A DNA stretch of 8,127 bases, taken from contig JAMDBS010000017.1 in NCBI GenBank assembly GCA_023487325.1, positions 1-8,127 of the forward strand, given 5' to 3'. This DNA is from Patescibacteria group bacterium (GTDB lineage: Bacteria; Patescibacteria; UBA1384; JAMDBS01). Positions 1 to 5,605 of the stretch are shown here, piece by piece; within the stretch, counting starts at the first letter, position 1, and every line of letters starts with the position of its first letter. The position numbers were made by a program, and so were the translations under genes. The notes beneath the pieces were generated by a model that saw nothing but the letters and a program-made list of their open reading frames with translations, was not told where the DNA came from and made no database searches.

Positions 1-146
1 TGATTGGCTCTTAAACATAGATTATATAATATCATAATTATGGAAGTAAACAAAAAATATCACACTTGGTATCTTCAAAAAATATGGTCGATGAATGCAC
101 AAGTGCTATTGCTAGCAAATATGATCCACCGACCTTGTCATGTCCA

Positions 147-638
147 CTATTCGTTCGGAACCTGAGAGCCCGCGCAGCTGTCATCGGCGCCCGCCTTGAT
201 CCATTCTGCCGGATGCTCGAGTATGTTGCTGTACAGTCCCGATTTGGGATCAACCGGGACTTCACCATCGAGCATAATGGCCGTGAAGAGCTGAATACTT
301 TCGCGACATCCCGATTCCTCCATAGCCTGTTTGAGCGTATCTTTCGTAACTTCATGGAGCACACGAAGTGCTTCGTGAAATTGCTTGGGCTCGCGTCCAT
401 CCCGTGACACTCCGGTCAGACGCATTTCCACCCCCATAGTTCCATCGATGGCAGCCACAGCCATATCTGGCCACTGCATATAATATTCCGACGGACGGAA
501 GAGAGGATTGGCTGCGCCTAAACATTTTCCGGAAACAAGTTCGATCAGCTTTTTTGCAAGCTGACTTGAGCTCATCGCTTTAACGATCGCGGGATTGATC
601 GCGGTATTAATCCCGCTTAATACTGCCTTGAATTTCAT
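147..638 (-). CDS. Hypothetical 163-aa protein, atypical composition
   Basis: I do not recognise this protein. It is 163 residues, apparently soluble, with no signal peptide or membrane segment. The start at 638 is well supported: the minus strand carries AAGGAGGT just upstream, with 8 nt between GGAGG and ATG. The second half (about residues 70-127) reads as strand - long helix - strand: a VEMRLTG stretch, a charged segment, then QLFTAIMLDGEVP. This faintly recalls the beta-alpha-beta unit of tautomerase-superfamily proteins, but the N-terminal catalytic proline of that family is absent, so this is only a fold-level guess. The gene is GC-richer than its surroundings (35/60 G+C at 181-240 and 34/60 at 361-420, against 14/60 at 1201-1260), which suggests transfer. 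It is transcribed divergently from the tRNA. I saw no convincing promoter or terminator for it. Confidence 0.62.
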   Translation of the reverse strand: MKFKAVLSGINTAINPAIVKAMSSSQLAKKLIELVSGKCLGAANPLFRPSEYYMQWPDMAVAAIDGTMGVEMRLTGVSRDGREPKQFHEALRVLHEVTKDTLKQAMEESGCRESIQLFTAIMLDGEVPVDPKSGLYSNILEHPAEWIKAGADDSCAGSQVPNE

Positions 639-670
639 TCAAAGCACCTCCTTATTTTTTTGCCTCTATC

Positions 671-699
671 TTGCATCAATTTGAAATTAGTGATAAAAT
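671..699 (+). promoter_or_regulatory. Promoter for tRNA-Asn
   Basis: A TTGCAT -35-like box (671-676) and a TAAAAT -10 box (694-699) are separated by 17 nt. TG at 691-692 makes the -10 an extended type (TG-A-TAAAAT). Transcription would begin near 706, about 25 nt before the mature tRNA, which fits a tRNA precursor with a short 5' leader. The call rests on motif and spacing only. Confidence 0.5.
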
Positions 700-731
700 C
701 TAAAATAGCTTTTTAAAAATCTCAATAAGGC

Positions 732-806
732 TCCGGAGTAGCTCAATGGCAGAGCGTCTCGCTGTTAACGAGAGGGTTGTCGGTTCGAATCCGACCTCCG
801 GAGCCA
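732..806 (+). tRNA. tRNA-Asn (anticodon GUU)
   Basis: A complete cloverleaf of 75 nt including an encoded CCA (804-806). The acceptor stem TCCGGAG (732-738) pairs with CTCCGGA (796-802), and the discriminator is G803, as is usual for tRNA-Asn. The D arm is GCTC/GAGC (741-744, 752-755) around a short 7-nt loop with the conserved GG. The anticodon stem TCTCG/CGAGA (757-761, 769-773) holds the loop CTGTTAA with anticodon GTT at 764-766, decoding AAC and AAU. The variable loop is 5 nt. The T arm is GTCGG/CCGAC around TTCGAAT. The gene stands alone between its own promoter and a terminator. Confidence 0.97.
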
Positions 807-817
807 TGTTGAGATTT

Positions 818-846
818 AAAAAAGATAGCTTTTGGCTATCTTTTTT
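818..846 (+). terminator. Intrinsic terminator after tRNA-Asn
   Basis: A perfect 12-bp stem, AAAAAAGATAGC (818-829) against GCTATCTTTTTT (835-846), closes a 5-nt TTTTG loop. The six Ts form the U-tract, and the A-tract opposite could make it work on the other strand too. It lies 12 nt after the tRNA CCA. Its T-tract ends where the extended -10 of the next gene begins (TG at 846-847). Confidence 0.9.
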
Positions 847-854
847 GTTAAAAT
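846..854 (+). promoter_or_regulatory. Extended -10 promoter, apparently leaderless
   Basis: TG at 846-847, one spacer base, then TAAAAT at 849-854. The ATG of the kinase gene is at 861, exactly 6 nt after the -10 box, so transcription should start at or within a base or two of the start codon, leaving no room for a ribosome binding site. No good -35 box lies 17 nt upstream (826-831 is TAGCTT, inside the terminator stem), so the extended -10 would carry recognition. The promoter of gltX has the same -10 and the same 6-nt spacing. Confidence 0.6.
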
Positions 855-860
855 ATAGCT

Positions 861-1211
861 ATGGATAAAAGAAATTTTTTGGCAAGTTTTGTTGATGCAT
901 TCAGGGGGATAGGGTTTTTGTTAAGAGAGCGCAATATTGTCATTATGATAGTTATTTCGTTGATAGTTTTGGTTTTAATGTATCTTTTCCCCTTAAAAAC
1001 CCCCGAACGCATAATTTTATATTTGACTATCGGTTTGGTTTTGGTGGCAGAAATCAGCAATACTTGCTTGGAAAAAACTTTGGATCATTTACACCCCCAG
1101 CATCATTTTAATGTCGGCCGAGTCAAAGACATGATGGCTGCTATGGTTTTGATTCTTTCCATTATTTCTATCATCATTGGCCTATCCATATTTTTACCAT
1201 ATATTATATGA
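861..1211 (+). CDS. dgkA: DgkA-like undecaprenol/diacylglycerol kinase
   Basis: A small integral-membrane lipid kinase of 116 residues, the usual length for the prokaryotic DgkA family. The family phosphorylates diacylglycerol or, in most Gram-positive-type members, undecaprenol, feeding the carrier lipid for peptidoglycan and other wall polymers. The family signature is present: E64-x-x-N67-T-x-x-x-E-type motif (AEISNTCLEKTLD, with E64, N67, E71, D75) followed by K89-D90-x-x-A-A. An amphipathic N-terminal helix (SFVDAFRGIGFLLRERN) precedes three hydrophobic segments at about residues 26-43, 50-68 and 92-113. Which lipid it uses cannot be decided from sequence; undecaprenol is the likelier inference given murJ nearby. 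The ATG at 861 sits 6 nt after a -10 box. Its TGA overlaps the next start codon (ATGA at 1208-1211), implying translational coupling with the PsbP-like gene. Confidence 0.87.
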   Translation: MDKRNFLASFVDAFRGIGFLLRERNIVIMIVISLIVLVLMYLFPLKTPERIILYLTIGLVLVAEISNTCLEKTLDHLHPQHHFNVGRVKDMMAAMVLILSIISIIIGLSIFLPYII

Positions 1212-1912
1212 GCAGAGAACACTACAAATCATCTCCAATTATAATTATTACTTTTGTTATTTTGATAATAGCTATCATTAGTTTTATTGTTTATTATTTA
1301 TTGGCTAGTAAAAATACCAAAAAATCCCAACCGGAAGTTATTACTATCACAGATGATCTAATTATGACCTCCGCGCCCACGCCAAATCCCTCAACAACTG
1401 TTGACCCTAAAACCAAGGATTGGAAAACTTATAAGATTAATGATTTGGGAATTTCTTTTAAATATCCCAAAGAATGGGGAGAAGTTTCATTACAAACTGG
1501 TACTGTTTCTGCCAACATTGGTTCGGGGAAATCAGGCAGAATAACTTTTTCAGATCCTTCCGCCAAAGATTTAATTGCAGGCTATGTCAGCCCGGATTTT
1601 TCTGTTGGGCGTGAGGGGAATGATTATGAACTTGGTGCGATTTGGGGTGCATACAAAGCAAAGAATTGCGCAGATTTGAAACAAATTAAGGAATTATATC
1701 ATGATATCACTGGCTGCCAGTTTGTTAAAGCAAAAAATGGTAAACAGGGGGTGATTTATAATAATCTAGAGTTCGAATTTATACGAGTTACTTCCGGTTA
1801 TTATTTTACAGGCAGAGATGATTTTCCTTTATTTGGTATAGAATATTTAGGCGATAAAAATAATAATTCTTATCTAGAAACTTTTAAGAGCGTAATAGAA
1901 TCAATTGAATAA
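1208..1912 (+). CDS. Membrane-anchored PsbP-like protein
   Basis: A 234-residue protein with a short positive N-terminus, one membrane helix at about residues 10-33 and a short Thr/Pro linker (about 54-68). An extracytoplasmic domain opens with DWKTYKINDLGISFKYPKEW (71-90). The 'x-Y-G-(I/F)-S-(F/I)-K-Y-P-x-x-W' pattern is typical of PsbP-like (MOG1/PsbP fold) domains; the function of these bacterial versions is not known. There is no lipobox cysteine, so the anchor should be the uncleaved helix. Cys154 and Cys170 could form a disulfide outside the cell. The start codon overlaps the stop of the DgkA-like gene (ATGA), so the two genes form an operon and this one has no independent ribosome binding site that I can see. 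It is related in architecture, though clearly divergent in sequence, to the proteins at 2038, 2855 and 4932. Confidence 0.8.
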   Translation: MSREHYKSSPIIIITFVILIIAIISFIVYYLLASKNTKKSQPEVITITDDLIMTSAPTPNPSTTVDPKTKDWKTYKINDLGISFKYPKEWGEVSLQTGTVSANIGSGKSGRITFSDPSAKDLIAGYVSPDFSVGREGNDYELGAIWGAYKAKNCADLKQIKELYHDITGCQFVKAKNGKQGVIYNNLEFEFIRVTSGYYFTGRDDFPLFGIEYLGDKNNNSYLETFKSVIESIE

Positions 1913-1926
1913 GCCATCACAGAATA

Positions 1927-1935
1927 TGATATAAT
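1927..1935 (+). promoter_or_regulatory. Extended -10 promoter (TGATATAAT)
   Basis: A consensus TATAAT (1930-1935) with TG at 1927-1928. A TTGAAT box at 1905-1910 lies 19 nt upstream, longer than ideal, so the extended -10 is the main evidence. Transcription would start near 1942 and give the gene at 2038 a leader of roughly 95 nt. That leader contains a small AT palindrome (ATTATT-A-AATAAT, 1956-1968) and a GC-rich hairpin. This contrasts with the leaderless-type promoters at 849 and 3529. Confidence 0.55.
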
Positions 1936-1978
1936 GTAGTTAGCAGACAGGGCCGATTATTAAATAATTAATTAAGGG

Positions 1979-2032
1979 CCGCGCCAGCAACGCCAGCAAG
2001 ACACTTGCTGTCTTGTGTGGCGGGCGAGGGAG
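1979..2032 (+). repeat. GC-rich hairpin repeat, copy 1, with RBS
   Basis: Base of the hairpin: CGCCA (1991-1995) pairs with TGGCG (2018-2022). The tip is CAAGACA (1997-2003) pairing with TGTCTTG (2009-2015) around CTTGC. A competing hairpin, CAGCAAG (1994-2000) with CTTGCTG (2004-2010), uses the same bases. The 3' arm runs into GGCGGGCGAGGGAG, whose GGAG (2029-2032) is the apparent ribosome binding site, 5 nt before the ATG at 2038. Copies 2 and 3 (2760-2848, 7222-7257) share the 5' and 3' arms but differ in the tip. Confidence 0.72.
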
Positions 2033-2037
2033 TTAAA

Positions 2038-2736
2038 ATGCACAAAAAAGAGAGGGGAATAGCTACAATTCTAATTGCTTTTATGGTACTAATAATCCTA
2101 ATTTTGGGATTTGTTTCCGGTTATTATTATTTCAAAAATAAAGATGTTAAAACCACTTCTACTGCCACACCAACCACCACTTCTACTCCAACCAGCACTG
2201 CCACTGCTACCGCCACTGCAACCTCAACAGCATCAGCAACACCAGCTATCGATATGGGCACCAATAAATACGGCGATTGGAGCTACAAAAAAATTAATGA
2301 ACAATTTAGCCTGTATTTGCCGGCAGATTATACCGTTGACACTATTACTCCGGGTTGGGTGCTTGATAGAGTAGGCACCAGTATCGCCAGCGTTACAGTG
2401 CCGGAAAAATCCAAAATCACCTCACAAAAGATAGATTCTATCAATGATCTATGGTTTCAATTTTCTTGTTTTCTTGAGCCAAATATTGCCAGCATGTCGA
2501 TAGATGGATGGATTACCAATTTTGCTCAGAATAATGATGTCAAAATCAGCAAGATCACTATGGTTAACAGTAGTTATCAAGGCAGAAAATTCCAAATCCA
2601 AGCAATTAGCCAGCCAGTATATTATTTAGTTCAATTTGGTAATTATTTTGCACTTTTCACCGGCGGACAAGAACCCGGTTCTGATTCAGGCGCATCTCTG
2701 GCAGAGAAAGTTATCACAACTTTGAAAGCTAATTAA
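2038..2736 (+). CDS. Anchored extracytoplasmic protein, Thr-rich linker
   Basis: A 232-residue protein. I chose the ATG at 2038 (MHKKERG...) over a TTG at 2005: GGAG lies 5 nt upstream, the paralogue at 2855 starts with the same MHK, and the TTG falls inside the hairpin repeat. A membrane helix spans about residues 8-28, followed by YYYFKNKD. Residues 38-70 form a low-complexity Thr/Ala/Ser/Pro linker encoded by near-repetitive ACN-GCN codons. The globular domain (about 75-232) has a SLYLPADYTVD stretch in the place of the YP-x-x-W signature of PsbP-like proteins, so membership is likely but degenerate. The protein should sit outside the membrane as an anchored stalk-plus-domain. It forms a tandem pair with the next gene, with near-identical DNA at the helix/linker boundary. 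Function unknown. Confidence 0.8.
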   Translation: MHKKERGIATILIAFMVLIILILGFVSGYYYFKNKDVKTTSTATPTTTSTPTSTATATATATSTASATPAIDMGTNKYGDWSYKKINEQFSLYLPADYTVDTITPGWVLDRVGTSIASVTVPEKSKITSQKIDSINDLWFQFSCFLEPNIASMSIDGWITNFAQNNDVKISKITMVNSSYQGRKFQIQAISQPVYYLVQFGNYFALFTGGQEPGSDSGASLAEKVITTLKAN

Positions 2737-2759
2737 ATTAAGTAATTCATTAAACGAAA

Positions 2760-2848
2760 GCCGCGCCCGCAACGCCAGCAACCGTGCCCGACATGCCAGT
2801 CATGGCAGGCGGGGATAACTTGCTTAGCTTGCGTGGCGGGCAGGGGAG
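2760..2848 (+). repeat. GC-rich hairpin repeat, copy 2, with RBS
   Basis: The longest copy. The base is CGCCA-GCAA (2773-2781) pairing with TTGC-g-TGGCG (2829-2838, one bulge); an alternative outer pairing is CCCGC (2766-2770) with GCGGG (2836-2840). The tip carries its own hairpin, TGCCA-gtca-TGGCA (2794-2807). The 3' arm ends in GGCGGGCAGGGGAG, with GGAG (2845-2848) 6 nt before the ATG at 2855. The placement matches copy 1: the same arms, ending at the ribosome binding site of a paralogous gene. Confidence 0.72.
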
Positions 2849-2854
2849 AAACTT

Positions 2855-3496
2855 ATGCACAAACAAAATGGCATGGGCGCGATCGCAGTAATCTTAGTTG
2901 TTATCATAGCACTATTATTGGGTGCACTCGGCGGTTATTATTATTTCAAAAACAAAGATGGTAAGTCCACCAATTCCACTGTGACTACCACTCCGACCAC
3001 AACCTCGTCGACTTCATCCAGTGAAACTGCCAGTTGGAAAACTTACACCAACAGTACCTATGGTTATGCAATTAAATATCCATCAGATTGGGCTTATCGT
3101 GAATATCCGGACACTAAATCCGGCGCAGGTTTCCGCTTGGCTTCCACTACCAGTGATCCTGCCAATGAATTGATCACCATTGATTTAAATGCTCGGCCAG
3201 CTGCTCAAAAAACCCAGAGCTTTGCGGAATATGTCAAAACTGCTGCCAGTGCTTCTATCCAAGGCTATGGTGATTTAGTTTCCAATGCCCCAATCAAGAC
3301 CACTTCGGGTTTGACTGGCTATGAAACAACCTGGAAGGTGACTTCTATGACTACCCAAAAAACAGAAACTTCTTTGCCGATTACTTACTTTGATTCAAAA
3401 GACAGCAATAACGATACGATAAATGTTACCTTGGTAGACAGCAAATATTTAGACACCTACAATAAAATGCTTCCTACGTTCCAATTGACTAAATAG
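2855..3496 (+). CDS. Membrane-anchored PsbP-like protein, paralogue
   Basis: A 213-residue protein with a membrane helix at about residues 8-30, then YYYFKNKD as in the upstream gene. A Ser/Thr-rich linker runs from about 37 to 59. The extracytoplasmic domain starts WKTYTNSTYGYAIKYPSDW (61-79), a clear PsbP-like opening; there are no cysteines. The ATG at 2855 has GGAG 6 nt upstream. It is a tandem paralogue of the 2038 gene: positions 2933-2960 and 2119-2146 differ at one base of 28, and both genes follow a copy of the same hairpin repeat, so the duplicated unit appears to include the leader. The domains themselves have diverged strongly. No terminator is visible after the stop; the next promoter starts 10 nt later. 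Function unknown; presumably an exported domain held at the membrane. Confidence 0.82.
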   Translation: MHKQNGMGAIAVILVVIIALLLGALGGYYYFKNKDGKSTNSTVTTTPTTTSSTSSSETASWKTYTNSTYGYAIKYPSDWAYREYPDTKSGAGFRLASTTSDPANELITIDLNARPAAQKTQSFAEYVKTAASASIQGYGDLVSNAPIKTTSGLTGYETTWKVTSMTTQKTETSLPITYFDSKDSNNDTINVTLVDSKYLDTYNKMLPTFQLTK

Positions 3497-3505
3497 TTCT
3501 CTATC

Positions 3506-3534
3506 TTGAAAATCCTTTTTTATTAAGTTAAAAT
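3506..3534 (+). promoter_or_regulatory. gltX operon promoter, apparently leaderless
   Basis: TTGAAA (3506-3511), a 17-nt spacer, then TAAAAT (3529-3534): a near-consensus housekeeping promoter. The ATG of gltX is at 3541, again exactly 6 nt after the -10 box, so the first transcribed base should be at or next to the start codon. There is no ribosome binding site between them. Sequence around the -10 (GTTAAAATA) matches that before the DgkA-like gene. It probably drives gltX, the gene at 4932 and murJ together. Confidence 0.76.
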
Positions 3535-3540
3535 AGGTTT

Positions 3541-4929
3541 ATGCAAAAAGAAAAAGTTATCACTCGGATGGCGCCTAGTCCGACGGGGTTGTTTCATATT
3601 GGTTCAGTCCGCACAGCGCTATTTAATTATTTATTTGCCAAGTCCAATGGGGGCAAGTTTATTTTGCGTATTGAAGATACTGATCCTAAACGTTCTAAAA
3701 AAGAATATGAAGAGGATATTTTGGAGGGAATGAAGTGGTTGGGGCTAAAGTGGAATTCGATAACTAAAAACCCTTCGACCTCGCTCGGGGCGGGCGAAAA
3801 ACTAAAAGCTGGGGAGACTTTTTATCGGCAGTCGGAGAGGTTGCCAATTTATCAAAAATATTCCGACCAACTAATTAAATCCGGCAAGGCTTACAAAAAA
3901 GAGGGAGCGATTTGGTTTAAACTCGATTCATATCCAAAAGATAGCATCAAATATCCAGATTTAATCATGGGTGAGTTGGAATTTAAAAAAGAAAATTTCC
4001 ATGATTTTGTGATTATCAAAAGCGATGGGGTGCCGCTTTATATGTTCGCCGCCACAGTGGATGATTACGAGATGGGTGTCACTCATGTCATTCGCGGGGC
4101 TGATCATGTTAATAGTACGCCCCAGCAAATTATGCTCTACGAGTCGCTAAATTTCACTTTACCAAAATTTGCTCATATCCCCTTGATATTAAACCCGGAT
4201 CGCAGTAAGATGAGCAAGCGCCACAACCCAGTTTCAGTTTCGCATGATTTTCGCGATCAGGGATATTTGCCAGAAGCCATGATCAACTATATTGCGCTCC
4301 TTGGTTGGAACCCCAAAGATAATCGAGAATTTTTCACACTCAAAGATTTAGAAAAAGAATTTGATTTAGCTAAAGTCAATAGGTCGGGGGCGATATTTGA
4401 CATTGAAAAGCTCAATTATTTTAATAATTATTACATCAATAAATTGTCTGATGACAATTTATCAACTAAAATCGAAAAACTTAAAACTAAAAACCAAAAC
4501 TTAAAACTAAAAACTAATAGAGAGGTCACCTTAAGAATTATTTCAGTGATAAAATCCAGAATGAACAAATTGGCGGATTTTGAGAAGCTGGCGCATTATT
4601 TTTATAAACTTCCGGAATATGAGGGGAAATTATTAGTTTTTAAAAAATCCACCCCCGAAGCTACCTTGGAAGGGCTGGCAGTTGTCAGTAACCAGTTATC
4701 AGTTATCAGTTCATCGGATTGGGGAAAAGTCGAAAGCTTAAACAAAACATTATTAGATATCGTTGCGAAGGAAAGTTTGACTAATGGTGACGTTTTTTGG
4801 CCGGTGCGCGTGGCTTTGTCGGGCCAAGAAAAAAGCCCTTCGCCGGTAGAGCTGTTGTGGGCTTTGGGCAAGGAAGAGTCAATCAAAAGAATCAAACTAG
4901 CATTAGATAAATTAAGAAAGGTAAAATAA
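3541..4929 (+). CDS. gltX: Glutamyl-tRNA synthetase
   Basis: A class I synthetase of 462 residues that charges tRNA-Glu with glutamate in the cytoplasm. Seen directly: the N-terminal RMAPSPTG, the HIGH-type motif HIGS (19-22), RIEDTDPKRS, YRQSERL, IRGADHVNSTPQQ in the catalytic fold, and KMSKR (223-227). The alpha-helical anticodon-binding half follows. Its length is near the family norm, but three stretches look like inserted repeat DNA: residues 77-90 (PSTSLGAGEKL), 312-326 (a KLK/NLKLK stretch) and 380-392 (VVSNQLSVIS). All keep the frame open and the catalytic motifs are intact, so the enzyme should work. Whether it also charges tRNA-Gln (non-discriminating type) cannot be told here. The start at 3541 has no ribosome binding site and sits 6 nt after a -10 box. 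The next ORF begins 2 nt after the stop. Confidence 0.97.
   Translation: MQKEKVITRMAPSPTGLFHIGSVRTALFNYLFAKSNGGKFILRIEDTDPKRSKKEYEEDILEGMKWLGLKWNSITKNPSTSLGAGEKLKAGETFYRQSERLPIYQKYSDQLIKSGKAYKKEGAIWFKLDSYPKDSIKYPDLIMGELEFKKENFHDFVIIKSDGVPLYMFAATVDDYEMGVTHVIRGADHVNSTPQQIMLYESLNFTLPKFAHIPLILNPDRSKMSKRHNPVSVSHDFRDQGYLPEAMINYIALLGWNPKDNREFFTLKDLEKEFDLAKVNRSGAIFDIEKLNYFNNYYINKLSDDNLSTKIEKLKTKNQNLKLKTNREVTLRIISVIKSRMNKLADFEKLAHYFYKLPEYEGKLLVFKKSTPEATLEGLAVVSNQLSVISSSDWGKVESLNKTLLDIVAKESLTNGDVFWPVRVALSGQEKSPSPVELLWALGKEESIKRIKLALDKLRKVK
3771..3796 (+). repeat. GC-rich repeat-like insertion inside gltX
   Basis: CCCTTCGACC TCGCTCGG and the following GGGCGGGC form a GC-rich block in an AT-rich gene. 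It encodes PSTSLGAG, where other GltX proteins normally have a Gly/Pro-rich loop (of the type GP..GG.YGPY) just before the YRQSERL motif. The DNA resembles dispersed intergenic repeats with a TTCGAC-CTCGCTC core that I recall from CPR-type genomes. That identity is from memory and not checked. Confidence 0.5.
4476..4516 (+). repeat. Heptamer tandem repeat AAAACTW in gltX
   Basis: Six consecutive units: AAAACTT, AAAACTA, AAAACCA, AAACTT (one base short), AAAACTA, AAAACTA. Together they also form a 20-nt direct duplication (4476-4495 and 4496-4515). They encode gltX residues 312-326, rich in Lys, Leu and Asn, in the anticodon-binding half. Total length is 41 nt, one short of a multiple of 7 and not a multiple of 3, so flanking bases must also have changed to hold the frame. 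Confidence 0.75.
4679..4712 (+). repeat. Heptamer tandem repeat CAGTTAT in gltX
   Basis: Five units in strict 7-nt register: CAGTTGT, CAGTAAC, CAGTTAT, CAGTTAT, CAGTTC. They encode VVSNQLSVISS (residues about 381-391), likely a surface loop in the C-terminal half of the synthetase. Confidence 0.72.
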
Positions 4930-4931
4930 AC

Positions 4932-5603
4932 ATGAAAAAAAACATTATTATCATTATTCTCGTCATATTGATTTTGGGGCTTGCCGGATATATTTGGTGG
5001 GAAAAATCTCAGCAAAGAACTTTTTCCACCGAAGAAGTCAGTAAAATTGTCAGTAAATTGAATTTACCGGAAAGTCCTGACAAGGAAGCCACTAAAAACT
5101 TTACCAACAATGCTCATAAAATTTCTTTAGCCTACCCGGATAATTGGCAGGAAAAAGATTTAGGCGGCGATAAGAATGTTACGGACCCCTTGAAGCGAGA
5201 AAATATTGGTTTTTTCTACTTGCCGCAGTCGGAAGCCACCAAAGGTAGTTTTGCGAGCGCCTTGGTTAGTGTTAAACTATTAAGATTTGTAACTGATTCG
5301 AATAGTAAAATAAATTCCGAAGTCGATTGGTATAATTATATCAATACAATGGTGCAAAACTATATTGGCGATACCACGCTTTCTGCAGACTACCAATTTG
5401 TAAGTCTAGACAAGGCTGAAAATATCGATGACAAATTCACAGTGGTGGAAAATTATATTGAAAAAGGGGTTTTGCAAGGCAAGGATTATTATATTTATGC
5501 CAATGGTGAATTTTATCAATTTGTGAGCCATGCTCCCAAAGAAAACTTTGGTATGATCTTGCCTTATATTGAAGAAATTGTCAGAAGCTTCAAAAAAGAC
5601 TAA
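4932..5603 (+). CDS. Membrane-anchored PsbP-like protein in gltX operon
   Basis: A 223-residue protein. An uncleaved N-terminal membrane helix (about residues 4-22, ending in WW) is preceded by two lysines. A short charged spacer follows without the Thr-rich linker of its relatives, then a domain containing ISLAYPDNW (64-72), the PsbP-like 'YP-x-x-W' signature. There is no lipobox or cysteine. The gene starts 2 nt after the gltX stop and ends 2 nt before murJ, so it should be co-transcribed with both. The ribosome binding site is weak (AAAGG at 4917-4921, about 10 nt from the ATG), so coupled translation is likely. Position beside murJ hints at an envelope role, but function is unknown. It is the most divergent of the four anchored proteins in this window. 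Confidence 0.8.
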   Translation: MKKNIIIIILVILILGLAGYIWWEKSQQRTFSTEEVSKIVSKLNLPESPDKEATKNFTNNAHKISLAYPDNWQEKDLGGDKNVTDPLKRENIGFFYLPQSEATKGSFASALVSVKLLRFVTDSNSKINSEVDWYNYINTMVQNYIGDTTLSADYQFVSLDKAENIDDKFTVVENYIEKGVLQGKDYYIYANGEFYQFVSHAPKENFGMILPYIEEIVRSFKKD

Positions 5604-5605
5604 AG

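Noticed and set aside
40..162. 40-codon plus-strand ORF (MEVNKKYHTW...) after a TATAAT at 25-30
   Set aside because: No ribosome binding site, no good -35 box, overlaps the end of the minus-strand gene and has no recognisable motif. Apart from this, 1-146 shows only AT-rich sequence and one short TTGCTAGCAA palindrome.
38..407. Open frames on both strands overlapping the 163-aa gene
   Set aside because: No ribosome binding sites and low-quality composition. The frame starting at 638 has a perfect Shine-Dalgarno sequence and explains the DNA.
2005..2040. TTG start that would add MLSCVAGEGVK to the 2038 protein, with a cysteine resembling a lipobox
   Set aside because: The extension is translated hairpin-repeat DNA. 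The paralogue at 2855 starts at MHK and GGAG is correctly placed for the ATG at 2038, so no lipoprotein signal is claimed.
2119..2960. Type IV pilin-like N-termini in the 2038 and 2855 proteins
   Set aside because: There is a short positive leader and a hydrophobic helix, but no prepilin cleavage pattern with a following Glu at position 5; a plain membrane anchor explains them.
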